A DNA stretch of 64,000 nt from Glycine soja (lineage: Eukaryota > Streptophyta > Magnoliopsida > Fabales > Fabaceae). The DNA lies in contig NC_041006.1 of NCBI RefSeq assembly GCF_004193775.1, forward strand, positions 30,185,102 to 30,249,101, in the 5' to 3' direction. Under the pieces are notes generated by a model, which saw only the letters and a list, made by a program, of their open reading frames with translations, was not told the DNA's origin and searched no databases. Shown here piece after piece: positions 36,629-49,570 of the stretch (its first letter is position 1; each line of letters opens with the position of its first letter). Both the position numbers and the translations under genes were made by a program.

Positions 36629-37013
36629 AATTACATTATAAAATAAATAATGTTGCTATACATAACACTAAAATTTTTAATGTATATTTAATGCACATGT
36701 AAATTTAAATAATAAATTTTGTGACAATTAATTTTGATATAAATCATACAAATTATTTAATCCGTATATTTTTTTAAAAATAAAAAATATTTACTATTAC
36801 CTATTAAATTTTGTAACAGTAAATATTTTTTATTTTAAAAAAAATATATGGATTAAATAATTCGTATCATATCAAAATTAATTGTCATAAAATTTATTAT
36901 TTAAATTTACATGCGCATTAAATATACATTAGAAATTTTAGTGTTATGTATAACAATATTATTTATTTTATAACGTAATTGGTTCATTAGCTCAGTTGGT
37001 TAGAACGTTGTGC
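36596..37013. repeat. Long inverted repeat, arms ~200 bp, tipped by tRNA-like sequences
   Basis: 36596-36795 and about 36815-37013 are reverse complements with a handful of differences (for example ttataaaataaataat against its complement at 36960-36976). The spacer is about 20 bases. The outer ends of both arms carry the 5' half of a tRNA, so the two tRNA-like units face away from each other. Confidence 0.85.
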
Positions 37014-37024
37014 TAATAATCCGA
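36981..37024 (+). pseudogene. 5' half of a tRNA-Ile (AAT)-like sequence
   Basis: Reads ggttcattagctcagttggt, then ttagaacg, and an anticodon stem-loop with ctaataa (AAT), then departs from tRNA at 37025. It mirrors the 36628 copy across the inverted repeat. Confidence 0.65.
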
Positions 37025-37805
37025 TTATGAAATTGCTTCCTACTCTTTTGGATCTACTTCCAGCACCCCATTATGAAATGTAATTTTCATTCTGGATTAT
37101 GCATTCTGAAATGTAAAAAATTGTATTCCAGCTTGCATTCCAGAATGGCTAATAGAAAATAATTTATGCATTAATAATATAAAATAATTTTTCATTATCA
37201 TTTAATCACAAATTATCATATATATTAAATTTGTTAACTTTTGTTATAACTATCTTGAAAGTCTTTCATAATTTTTTATTATTTTACTAATAAATAATTT
37301 TTTAGCTATTTTTAATAGAAAATATTTATGCACTACAATATAAAATGATTTTACATTATTATTAAATTGTAAATTATTATTTATAATAAATTTGTATGTT
37401 TTAATGTTTTACTACAAGTTTCTTAGGTGACTTACCTACCACAATTTCTTATTAGTTACCCATATATAAATTTAGTAAAATATATTTTCGTCCTGGTACA
37501 ACTGAACAAATTTAGTTTTTGTCTCTAAATAACTTTTTGTACATTTTTAAAATGTTTAATTTTAATTTTATAATTTTCTAAAACATAAAAAATTTAAAGA
37601 AAAAAAAGTACATTTGAAAATTATTTTTTAGCTTGTTTAATGAAGACTTATTTTCTAGCGGTTATAAACCACAAAAATATTACTTGACAAAGATATTAGG
37701 CGATTTATGGCTCTTAAACCACTCCTAGAAAATGTTTTTTTTCTTCATTTTTTTCCTTTTTAGATTATTTCTCGTTAGCATTACTGTTACCCTTCAACAA
37801 ATTAG
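37025..37805. other. AT-rich spacer, no gene seen
   Basis: No support for any gene or element. Confidence 0.5.
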
Positions 37806-38205
37806 GGGGTGTTTAGTTTGACTGTTTTCTGTTTTTATTTTGACTGGAAATAGAAAATGGTGATGAAAATACGTTGGTTGGATTTTTGAAAACATTTTTA
37901 GTGAAAATATTTTCTCAAATGAACCAAAAACGGGAAACAATAAAATCTCGTTTTCAGTTGAAACCAAGAACCTCATTTTGGATAAAATAAAAATGCGGTG
38001 ACAAAGAATGTAATTTTAAATAAATATAAAAATACATTTCCTTTTGAAAATGTATTTTCACTGTTTTTATTTCTTAAAAACTAAAAAGAAGAAGTCAAAT
38101 CAAACATATTTTCAGAATTCTAATATTTTAAAAATAAAAATAATTTTCAGACAATGAAAATAGGTATAAGAAAATAAAAATACAAACTACAACACCCTCC
38201 TAATT
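37806..38205. mobile_element. Candidate MITE, ~400 bp
   Basis: Left end gggggtgtttagtttgac, right end (minus strand) ggagggtgttgtagtttg, with ta on both flanks. The interior is a mixture of tttctgtttttattt and gaaaataaaaac-like words typical of small AT-rich inverted-repeat elements. The terminal match is short and gapped. Confidence 0.4.
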
Positions 38206-39842
38206 TGGTGCTCTGGTGTGATGGCCTTAGGCGGCACAGCCATGCATAGAGAGAAAGAGAAAGGAAAGTAGGCGTTTAAAAAGAAAAATTTTAAAATTAT
38301 ATTTTTCATTCTTATCAATTAAAAATATCATTTTTGTTACTGTAAAATATTTACATGATTTTAGTTCTTATTAAATTAAAATATATTATTGTTTGACTTA
38401 AAATTAACTTTAATTAATTCGAATTTAGCTTCAAATCAATTTTTTAAAAAAATGACATACATATTTACTTTATGGAAGAAAATTAAATTTTTTCAATTTT
38501 ATAAAAACAGAAAATATATTTTAATCTATAAATTTTTGCCTAGATTGTTAAAAAAAAAAATTAAACTATACTTTTAAATTTGCAATAACATGCATCGACT
38601 TTTATTTTACTAAACAAATACTCCATTATGCGCCGGAGAGCTAACAAAATAGGAAATCCAGGCACTTTTCTTACAGCTGGAGGTCATATTTCCCTATAAA
38701 CAAGCAACAAACAAATTGAAGTGCACAAACATGTTGATAAAACACAGACAATATTTAGAACAAATACCCTGTCTTTTGAATTAAAGGCAGAATTGAATGA
38801 AAAAAGCAACGGATAAAGTGATTACACCATTGACCCGTGATTCCATCCAAGCAAAACAACCAAGCTACATACAAACATTAATCTGTTAATGGTGCCTAGT
38901 GGAGCTAGGCACTATCTGGGGCATGTCGGATCTTAAGATTTGAATTGAGTGCAGGACTTTTGTTTTTATCCTGTAGCCTAGATAGGTTATCTCATCTGCT
39001 GTGGACTGTGGAGTTTGTAGATAACATATAGCATTATTTTCTCGAGGGGTTTATAACTGATCGCAGACGCTGCTCGTGCCAGAGCGTGTTTATAAAAACA
39101 TATATAATAATCAATACACGAAAAGGAAGCAATTTTGCTGAAGAGGATAGATATATTGGACCACACACAACATCAACATTCCGCAAGTTTCATGGTCAGT
39201 GAGTTTGACAAAAATGGAGAAACCCTGAAAAGCAGTAGAACATTCAATTATCAAAACCCACAAACTCTATTTTTTTAAAACATGTTATTGGTATAGAATA
39301 ATATTATTGGTACAAAATATTCATCAATTGTAAAAACATGTCTGATAAACTTTAGAAGTCCATTTTCTTAATTATTTTTTTTTCATTTATGAAATTCAAA
39401 TCTGAAATTTTAATTAAGGAATCCAAGCTTAGTTTTACTCATACCAACAACTATTAGGTTATCAAAATCCATAAACTGATCAACTACTAAAATTTCAAGG
39501 CAAACAAAGCTACACATACACTAACATAATACCATACCAATCTAGGCAACTTAGAAAACAGTTTAATTGTTTTAACAAATTAAGCAAACCACCATGATAC
39601 TATTCAGCAACAAGTTGGCTAATGTGTCTAATTGTACGGTCATGATGATCAAGATGTATACATGTCCTTCGATGGAGAGAGATACGTTTAACAAACACAA
39701 ACCCTACGTATAGTAAACTACTACTAAATTAAGGAGAAGGGCAATGTGAATGCATTGGAAAGTGTGAAATGAAAGGAAGCTAGGGTCGGTTGTTGCTCTG
39801 CATGGTTTATTCATGGGAGTGGGGGCTATAATAATAGTGTGT
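38206..39842. other. Spacer and 3' region of the PADRE gene
   Basis: AT-rich. About 38880-39110 is less AT-rich (agtggagctaggcac, cagacgctgctcgtgcc), but no frame or family was recognised. The 3' UTR of the minus-strand PADRE gene should occupy part of 39600-39842. Confidence 0.4.
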
Positions 39843-41016
39843 TCAAGTTCCAATTTCTGCAATGCTCTGTAAGGCTGGCCTCCATTGCCCACCACTACCA
39901 ACGAAATGCCTTCCAACACCTTTGTTATTGTTGTTGTTGCTGCTGCTGCTGCCATGGTTCCCCATTCGTTGAATCTCCTGTTCGACCTGACAATGAACAG
40001 AAAAAAGAGATAACCATGGCACTGCATTGGATAGGCACACACGCCAAGAGGTAAAGGGAAAATGACAAATCGTATTGATTCATAGTACATATTCACAGAA
40101 GTCATAGATTGTTGGCTCCAATATTGATTAATTAATCCATGCCTGTGGAACATTAATACTACTTAACGTTGTCTTTATCTTGCAGTAAGTATAGCTTTAT
40201 TTTATTGTTTGTTTTTTTTATAAAAAAAATAGAAATTGAAGACAGGAATTATAAAATTTATAATAATTTATGTATCATTGTGTGATTTGCATTTTTTTTT
40301 TCTTATGCGACAATCAATTAGCCAAACATCATATCCCAATAATAGCAATTAGACTTGTAAAATTTGAAGTTAGATATGAAAGAAGTGCTCTTCCAAATGG
40401 ACTCCAACTTGGTCACTTTAGGCACGCCTAATGCAAATTGTTAAAGAGAGGGTGGCTCTTCCAAGATAATTCCAACTTGACCACTTCACTTAACTTAAAT
40501 GGTAAAGGTTAGGTGCTATTTGAATACAGATTTATGTTCCGTCTCTCTTTTTCTCCACTCTTTTTGTTAAAAAATAAAATCAATTGAAAGTTGAAAAGAT
40601 CATATCTTTAGTTAAAAGCATCCATGCTATCCCATGATTAGCTCACCAGCGGTCCTAACATGCCTTTTGTAATTTGGTAGTGCTTTCATGAAGTGGAAAC
40701 GTGAAGAAACTTAGAAAGTGATAAGAGTAACAGAACAAAGGCATGTATCATTATCTGGATAGTGGAGCATGCATTGTTTTGACGTACTCTTCCAATTTAC
40801 CATTGCATGGTCGACTAAGGACTAAGGACTGTTTTGTTTTACACTCAAAATCAATTTATTTTTCCTAGACACATGTTCTAATGTACAATTTGTGGTTAAA
40901 ATTAATTTAGACATATTTTAATTATGTTCAACGGTTCAAAATTAATTAAAACTAATTCTGTTTTATTTTATGCCAAACTTCTCACTAGCATACATGTAAT
41001 ATTTTACAGATGAAAT

Positions 41017-41090
<74 letters not shown>

Positions 41091-42970
41091 ATTAAATTAA
41101 ATGGTTTAAAATTAGTTTTTATCTTCTACTTAATTTTAAGACAAATGTGTCCGGCCTGAATTATTATAATAACTAAGTTACACATTAGTGTACTTGTTAT
41201 GTAAAAATCTATACTTTCATATGGGTCACTTATGTTTAAAAAAGGTTTTACCATTTTTTATGTCCTAGAAATACGACCAAATTTGGTAATAGTAGAATAA
41301 AATTGGTCATTGCAACACGCAACAACAGATTAGTAATTGAGTATAATTAGAACTTCCTTAACATAAAATCTGCAGGAGCGTTGGATCGATTGTGGACGAC
41401 TATGGGTGCCAACTGCCAAATATCGTATAGCACAAACTTGTATCTAAAATAAACAATCATTACATGCACTCACCAGTGTCTCTGTCACAACTAAAAGTGA
41501 GAAAAATTTATAGCCAAACTCTTCTTAAAAAAGAAAAATCACCCTTGAGATCCGTACATAATTAATTTAATAATGATAAAATTCTACCGTAGTACAGAAT
41601 ATAAGATCTTCTATTAATTTACACATGCAAACACTGGGTAAAAAGGATTGTAAATATACCTTTATTCATGTCTAACACAGAGAAAAGAATAAAAACAAAA
41701 ATGCCACACATTTATATTCCAATTAGACTCTGGCTTAAAGCGAAGGATATGAAAAAGAGAAAGTAATGCTATCCTTCGGCCACACTATCACAATTAAAAC
41801 GCAACATGGTATATTCATATTCAATATTCATCCTCAAACACAGACATATTAGTTTAATAATTTTTCAAACCAATTTAATTTATTGCACGATAGGAGGCTT
41901 AAAAAATTCAAACAGAGAGGTAGCCAGCATTAACATAAAACTTAATTACCTTAATGGAACCGAATTCGGTTTTGGAATTTGGGCTAGGATTTGTAGCTCT
42001 AGAGTCCTTGTGCTTCATCTGAATCCCATGACTACCCGTCTCCTTGAGCAATTTCCCAAGTTTACCACATTTCTTGGAAGCAAACTCCTTCAACACATCT
42101 AAGGCCCACCAAAATATCCATAATCAATTTTCTAATTATTTTATTTAAAATTTAATTTTCCTTTTGATGCCTATAATTTCAATAACTTTCTAATTTATTC
42201 CTTACAGCTTTAACATCTTATTTTGGTCTTATAATTATATTTTTGTAATCCGCTTGGTTCTTGTAGTCTAAAATCAACTAAAGTCATTGTAATTATAAAA
42301 ATCAAAATAGCAACTATAGAGTTTTTTTTTTTTTTTTTTCAAAATCACAGTTATGTTTCATTGAAAACTATTCCAGCCGAATTAGAATTAGAATACTATG
42401 TACAACAAAGATCATAGAGATTAAAATAAAATATTTTAAACTAGTCACTATTTATTTTTTATAAATATTAACAAACATTGGTTAAGGAACAAAACGAGAA
42501 TTTTTTTTTATTGAAATACATAAAATTATATTATTCATATTTTTTTTACGCTCTCTTGTAGTTTTATAATAATATTTTTTGTTTCTAATTTCTTAACCAA
42601 TACATTAATTAAGAGTACTAGTTAGCCAGATTCTATATTACTTTTTCTAAAAATATAGAAAAAAGAAGAATAATTAAACCTTTTATTAAAAAATGATATG
42701 AGAAGAATACGATACGATACCTTCGAAGCTGATCAACCGATAAACCTGGCCAATATGCAAAGTATCGTCGGGTCGGAGAAGCTTAAGCTGCTTCATCGGA
42801 GCGCCATTCTCGGCCTTGAGCGTGGGCGAGGACACCACAAGCGCAACATAGTGCCCAGGATTCGAGTTCATAACCTCGTGTGCGCTAAGCGACCAATAAA
42901 CCCTCTCGATCTTGTTCCCAGGATGCTGAATCACAACCGTAGCCGCTTCCGCAGCTTGGCAATTCCCCAT
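39843..42970 (-). CDS. PADRE / DUF4228 domain protein, intact three-exon host gene
   Basis: Exons 42721-42970, 41950-42098 and 39843-39986 (minus) join in phase with GT-AG introns to give 180 residues without a lesion. The start MGNC is a classic myristoylation/palmitoylation site (Gly2, Cys4), suggesting membrane attachment. Then come ATVVIQHPGNKIERVYW, the VMNSNPGHYVALV core, LKLLRPDDTLHIGQVYRLISFE and a Lys-rich LKEFASKKCGKLGKLL helix; the tail has a Ser/Asn run (SSSSNNNNN, from AGC/AAC codons) and ends PALQSIAEIGT. This is the layout of the plant PADRE (DUF4228) family, small proteins often induced by pathogens and abiotic stress; the biochemical role is unknown. Intron 2 (1.96 kb) holds a 70-bp (AT)n run and a direct repeat at 40386-40490. 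Confidence 0.9.
41019..41088. repeat. (AT)n microsatellite in intron 2 of the PADRE gene
   Basis: Uninterrupted alternating AT, 70 bp. Confidence 0.95.
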
Positions 42971-43450
42971 CTAAGATTCTAAATTATCACCAAACAGACC
43001 CTAACCTAAGCTTGTAACAACAATTGCAACGATAATGTATGGTTGGTTGGTGTGGTGGGTTTAAATACGACGAATGAATATAAATCTGGTGGGAAAAACG
43101 ATGGTTTATGTGTTGAAGTGGGTGACGTTTGAAGGACACGTACAACACGGTAACTGTCTTATTACTCTGTCAGGGTTGCCGTAAAAATGAATACCTGACG
43201 CACGCCAAGAAAGAGTATAGGGGTGTTTGATGGATGTGACCAACGCGAACCAGAATCCAAGAAATGATGCTCCAGAATCTTTTTTTTTTTGGTTGTTGTT
43301 GAGTTAGAAATGGTGGTTGTGTTGTGATGGTGGTAACAGTGAGGGTGACATGTTTAATTAGAACAATGCAGTGTGTGGGCAAGGTTGTGAACAGGGGAAG
43401 GCGTGGTTTGAATTGAATTGATGAAAAGATAAAAAGGGTTGAGAATAAGG
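42971..43450 (-). other. PADRE gene leader with probable 5' UTR intron
   Basis: An acceptor (gaatcttag) ends at the base before the ATG at 42970 and a donor (cgtcag then gtattc) lies at 43194, giving a 224-base intron in the leader. The exon upstream (43195 to about 43445) is pyrimidine-rich, as is common for plant leaders. The open frames across it (43170-43590) are composition effects. Confidence 0.55.
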
Positions 43451-43473
43451 AAGTGGGAGATGGTAGAGTTGGA

Positions 43474-43481
43474 TATAAATA
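43474..43481 (-). promoter_or_regulatory. TATA box of the PADRE gene
   Basis: The minus strand reads ctctctatttatatccaa; tataaata on the plus strand is at 43474-43481. A start near 43445 would begin the CT-rich leader exon. Confidence 0.6.
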
Positions 43482-45305
43482 GAGAGAGTGTTGGATCTGC
43501 AAAACAAAACACACCTGGAGGCTGTAGGCTGGGCGCTGAGAGTTGAATTGAACTAACTTTGCCCTGTCTGCACTCTTTTATAATTGGCATTCTGACTCAC
43601 CATAAATGTAACGGTTTATGTTTTTTTTTTTTTTTACTACATGCTTATATTACATGCAAATGCTAATAATCATAATCTGTATTTAGAGCGCTAAACAAAT
43701 TTTTTATATTCTTTTATGATTTTTATAATTAATATTTGCTCCTTTAAGTTTTTTAACTAATATTCTAAAAATACTAATTAATACGACTCTTATTATATCA
43801 TTCATAATTAAAAAGTAAATACATAGGAAAATCAAACTGAACACATTTTTTTTCTCGACAATAACAAATTAGATTAAAAGGACAAGTAGTGCAGAAAAAA
43901 CAGAGTCGCACAATCATTTTTATCATTTTATGACTAGCATAAAACTTAAACACTCTTGCTGAACAATAGACACTTGATTTGCTTGTTGATGAGCAAGCTA
44001 AAAATATCAATGGAGACATTTGATATATACACGTATTGGATTAATCAATATAAGATTGTTCTATTTAATTAATTATCTTAAATTTGAATATTGAATATGC
44101 AATTACTTTAAATATTAAGATATTTTGTTTATAATATTTTTCCCAATTCAAACGTAATGATCTGTAATAAAGAATTTCTATGACCTCTAATAATTTCATT
44201 GCAAAGTTAAATTTGCTTTACCCACGTATATTTTAAGGGGACCATTGGCCGACCTACATTATAAATATATATAGTGTGCAAGTGCACCCCTCATTCTAAA
44301 AGGAACACAATTAATTTTTGTTGACAGAAAATTTATATTTCTTTTCTTTTTATGTTTCAATTGAATTTGTAAATTACTTTAGCATCGAGGATTGCATAAA
44401 AAACTTCTCTTAACTAAGCCTGCTCCTCGGGGACAAGTATAGTAGTGGAATTATACCATATTAATATTGTTATATTTTTATACTAATTAGTATCTTTCTT
44501 TTCTTTTATATCATAATTAATATCTTTAAATTTTCTTAATAATTTTATTTGCATTTATATTCATACATGTATTTTAATAACCATTATTAATGCATCATTA
44601 TCACAATGAAAATTATTAACTAAGATGAGAAAAGAGGAAAATAATGCATTAAAAGAAATTAAAATGATGTTGAACTTGTTTTATGAAAATTTTATTTATT
44701 ATGAAGAATGACCCAAGTCTTTAATTTTACCTGCCAAGACAAAAGCAAAGTCCCTTGTATATTCATCATTCATTATAGGTGGGTTGAGTGTGTTGACTCA
44801 CTGTGATAGATTGGTACGCAATTTAATGTTCCAAAAACGGGACGGTACCGGAATTTGGTGATAATCCACGGGCCGGGGGAGCAGGATGAGTTATAGGAAA
44901 ATGCTGACATGGTTGTCATTGTTTTAGGTGTGGTGGGATGTTTCGTCCTAATGTCTTGTATGCTTTCGAAATCTTAAATAAATCATTATCCTATTACACA
45001 TTTACACTTGTTTAGATTTCAGATGCAGAATAAAGTAAGGAAGCAAAAATAAATAGAAAAATATAGAAGAAATAAATGAATTATATAATTTTTTTATATT
45101 AAGTTAATTTAACCTAAAACATTTAAAAATTAATATACTAATTTTTTCTTAACAAAATAAATTATTATTTTTAAGAACCAATAGTTTTTCTTTTTATTTC
45201 CTTTTTGAATATTACAAAAAAATATTCTATTTTCATCATATTTCATTCCCATAAATCCAAACAAAGGGCATTTTCTTATTATCTCTCATAAATTACTCAC
45301 TCCGG

Positions 45306-45309
<4 letters not shown>
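43482..45309. other. Promoter region of the PADRE gene, then AT-rich spacer
   Basis: No further gene or repeat recognised. Confidence 0.5.

Positions 45310-45378
<69 letters not shown>
45310..45378. repeat. (AT)n microsatellite, 69 bp
   Basis: Uninterrupted alternating TA. Confidence 0.95.
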
Positions 45379-45383
<5 letters not shown>

Positions 45384-48286
45384 GGGTTAATATTATATAC
45401 CCATTTTGTTGTGAAAGTGTGAGGTGATTAAAAATTGATTCTCGAAACATAAAAAATTTAAATTTAATCACCCAATATATAAAAAGTATAATAGATTAGT
45501 CATACAGATAATGACAAATTAATCTTAAATTTTACAATTTAATATCAAATTGGTTCTAAAAAAATATAACTTATTGTAAAATTGATCTTTGAGTATTACA
45601 ATTTAATGATAAAATAATCTTACAAATTTAACATCAAAATTAATTGGTCAGACTTTTTTTACATGGTCTGAAGTTAAATTTAAATTTTATATCTTTTAGA
45701 GATTAATTTGTGACTGTCTCACCTTTAGGAACAAAATAAATATTTACCCTAAAATGTAAAATATATATGTATTGATATCACCCACACAACCATTCCTCTC
45801 TTAACAGTTAATAAGATGATTTAAATAAATACGTATAATTTATTCAATTAACATAAAATATATCCACAAACTCAAAGACATAAAAATGCATCAAACACAA
45901 AAAAAAAAGATAAATACACACACAAAAATCCATCACAAAGTTTGAAAAACCAACACATCTATTGTTCCGAATCTATGAGATTATGTACTGTGCTTTCTTT
46001 ATGTACATAGTGCTGCATACAATTTAAAATTATGTTGTTTAGGTAATCGCACGTGCTAATACATTGGTAAACATTTTTTTAATTCTTGAATTATCCATAT
46101 AGCAAGAGTTAACCATGAATCTAATGGTGTTGATAATGGAATCCTAACTCCTCTGCCAGGTCAAATTTCGATTCTCTGACTCATGACTCACGAGTAGTCA
46201 CAACCCAATAGTCAATTGGAAGAATTGCTTGTTTTAAAACAACCCCCCTATCCCCTCCACAAAAAAATTAGGCGAAGGTGATATAATAACAACCTCTGCC
46301 GACCCAAAGTTATAATTTTGATTTTGGGGAATTAAGCGTGAAGAAGATTAAAAAAATGATAATTAACTAAGAACAAACTAGGGGTTGAATTGAAGCTGTC
46401 GTCTTATAGAACTCCCATTTTTTTCAAATGCCTATATTTATAATCATGCTAATTTTCTGGAATTATTATGGTGATTGAACATTACTTTGTGACTTTGTGA
46501 GTGAGCAAGCGACTGAACGTGAAGGAAACGATGTTACATTAATCGAATTATTTTTTCTTCTTCATCATTTGGGTCTAAAATGCAGATGCTTAACTTTGTC
46601 TTGCTAATTAAGAAAGTTGATAAAATTCAATTGAGGCATAGCCGGCAGGCAAAAGCCCACGATAGCATGAAAAGAAATAGTTAGATACCCTTTTTAGCCA
46701 TATCAGTAGATCTTAACTAATTTCTTACGTCAAATTAGCCATCAGTTCAATTTGCATGACAGTTTATCAAACTTTGTTGTGGTCCTTGCTTAATTAATAA
46801 TTATAATTCTTAGTTCCCTACCAATTCGTTTGTCATCATTTTCTTGATTTCTTTTCTCTTTTGCTGGGTATACATGAAGATGCTCATGATTAATGATTTG
46901 AGATGCTTTCTTTGGGCCAGTGATTAGATTTATTTCAAGCGAGATGCACATGATTTTTTTTTTTGGGGCTTTGACATTTCATTTGCCATCATTCCCTTGA
47001 TTTTTTCATTCCAGATTATGCATAAATGCTTATGATAATAGTTGTGAAACACGGTCCGGTCATTGACTCAATTGAGGTAGTGAGTTAATGGGTTAGTGGT
47101 CTAGTCGATGGATCAGTAATTGGTTCGATTTGATTCGATTTATATTAAAAATTTAAAATTATATATGTATTTATTATATATAAGTATATAACTAATATGA
47201 TATGAGTAAAAAAAATTCATTCATACTCCAAAATCTAAAATAAAATTGATAATAATGAGAGATATCAAAACGACTAGTAGAGGTGGTCTATTTTTTTTTT
47301 TTTTTGTAAAATCGACCGGGTCAAACCAGTGCAACTAGGATTTGATATCTAACTGGTCGAATTTGGTTGGGTCATCTCGGATCAATTGCGTGACTGATCC
47401 AATAATGAAATTGGTCTAGTTAGATCACTGGATTTGGGTTGGATTGGTCCGACTGACCGGACCGAATCGAATTTCATAATTATGTTAATGATTAATGAAT
47501 TAGATGTACATGAAGTTTGGGGAATAGACATTATTAACTATTGGACTCCGAATTACATAAATATAAATATTAATTGGGCTTTATGGTTTTTGGGCTAGCC
47601 CGAACCACCTACACATGATTTTAAGTTTCTGACAAAAAAACAAAACCTTTAAGTCATAGAGACCAGACAAAAGAAAGGGGATTTGGTAGGGAAAATGTTT
47701 TTTTTTTCCTGATAATGTTAGAATGTAAATCTTAATTTTTCATGTTTGGTATTGATTTTTAAAAATAACACTCATGAAAAAGAATGTTTCCCCATAATGT
47801 TTTTAGTTAAGTTTTTCACAAAAAACTTGTCATGAGAAGGTATAAATCTAACTTTTCTCAAGTTAAATTTTATTTTTTACTTCAATAAAAATATCACTTA
47901 TTATGTGAATCTCATTAAACTTATATAGATATTCAATATTTATGACGAACCAAATAAATTTTACTCATTTTTAAGAATAATGATTCTCATATGAAAAGAT
48001 TTCTCTCTTGTCATACATCGTTTATATAGGAAAAAACAGTAAGTAATGTGTAGGTACGGTAAAATAGAGAAAATAAAACAAGGAGCACAAAAAGAACGCA
48101 ACTGAATGTACAAAACAATGAAAAAGAGAAAAAAAAATTCAAAGGAACAATGAAATAAAATAGGGAACTTATTTTTGTATCTTTTTTTCATCACCTTTTT
48201 CATTTTATTCAAAAAATAGTTCCTGAGAGTTATTTTTTTACTATATTCTAGAAACTAAAAATAAAAATATGAAAGTGGAGTTAAAT
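45379..48286. other. AT-rich spacer with one candidate small element
   Basis: About 47035-47490 may be a MITE: ggtccggtca near its left end is matched by tgaccggacc near its right end, and taat/atta words follow outward. The rest is ordinary AT-rich DNA with T-runs. Confidence 0.4.
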
Positions 48287-49570
48287 TAGTTGTAGTGGAT
48301 CTTCATAACTTTTTTTTAAAGGCCAAGATACTTCTTGTCAAAGTATCAAAGAGTATCGATAGGAATATCCACATAGTTTTCCCTGAAAAGGGTTGTGTCG
48401 TCCTAAATAGTCAGAGGGTTAATTTAGGTTTTCGATCAACCTGGGCTATGAATAAAGCATTTTTAATGAAAGCAAGTTGGAGGATGTGTACCACAAAACC
48501 AGCAGTGGCCTGCAGTGTTTCGGTTTATGTACAAATGTGGGAATAAGGTGACCCCGAAAATGGATAGAAGGAAGTATGGCTCAATTTTTTGAATGGGAGT
48601 GATTCAATGTTGGGATGACGTGAAAAAAAGTATGGTCTGGAAGGTAAATAATGGGTTTTCTTCTTTATTTTGGTAGGATTGTTGGGTTCCAAAGAGTGGT
48701 AAAGTTGTTGGATGTAGCTCTAATTCAACTAGACAAAATTGATAAAATGGCCACTGTGCATGATTCAGTTCTTCCACAAGGGAGTTGGAATATTGAAAAG
48801 CCTTGAGAAGCCATCCATCAGAATGTATGTGATAGTATAAAGACTATGGTGCCTCCCGTAATTACAACTCAAAATGATGTCCTAGCTTGGAGACATACAA
48901 ATGATGCTATATTTACAATGAGGGTTGCATATAAGCCGATTACTGTTCAGCAGGATGAGAATGATCCTTTATTTCGAGCTATATGAAAGTGGAGAGGGTC
49001 GAAAAGAATGAGGATTCAAGCTTGGAAAGTTGCTAGACAAGCTTTGCTTACTAATGAATCAAGACACAATTTGGGCCTAGCCCGGGTTGAGTTTGTGTCC
49101 TCTTTGTCAGGAGGCAAATGTGTCTACTATTCATATTCTCCGTGATTGTATCTTTGCGCAACAAGTTTGGAATAAGCTTTTGACTAAGTTAGCAGGATCT
49201 CAGTTTTTTGGGAGTGATCTATGACCTTGATGTTGCATTAGAATATCACTTTGCCTTTGTTTTTTGCAGAAAGGGTTTGAGATGTAGTGTTTGGTGTGAC
49301 CTCATTTTTTGTGGAGGAATATAATTGATGTAGTTTTCTATTTCTTTTCTTCATTTGTTAACAACTTGCTTTGTCGCATTAGAAGGATGGTTATGAATAT
49401 TAAAAACATGTGGAAAAAGCAATTTTCTTGCATGGACAGAGAGGGTACAATTTGTTGTGATTCAACTATATCTTGGGTGCCTCGGAATTCTGGGGAGTAC
49501 AAGCTTAACTGAATGGAGTCGTTGTCTGGGGAGGAGTTCTTCGTGATCTTCTTGGTGTTGTGACCATCTA
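48287..49570 (+). pseudogene. LINE ORF2 3' part (RT tail, zf-RVT, RNase H start), broken
   Basis: In shifting plus-strand frames it reads LGFRSTWAMNKAFLMKASWRM, then VWKVNNGFSS and FW, then WRHTNDAIFTMRVAY, RIQAWKVARQALLTNESR (zf-RVT region), a CxxC with ILRDCIFAQQVW, and later ISWVPRNSGEYKLN followed by VVVWGGVLRDLLG, the first strand region of an RNase H-like domain. This is the C-terminal third of a plant L1-type ORF2. Homology stops abruptly near 49580, after YAHNV. At least five frame changes and several stops are present. Confidence 0.75.

Noticed and set aside
36555..37024. Functional tRNA genes
   Set aside because: The first has a poorly paired acceptor stem and several changes at conserved positions; the second is cut after the anticodon stem.
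47035..47490. MITE with ggtccggtca ends
   Set aside because: Terminal match is only about ten bases before gaps and no target duplication was found; kept as a note inside the spacer entry only.
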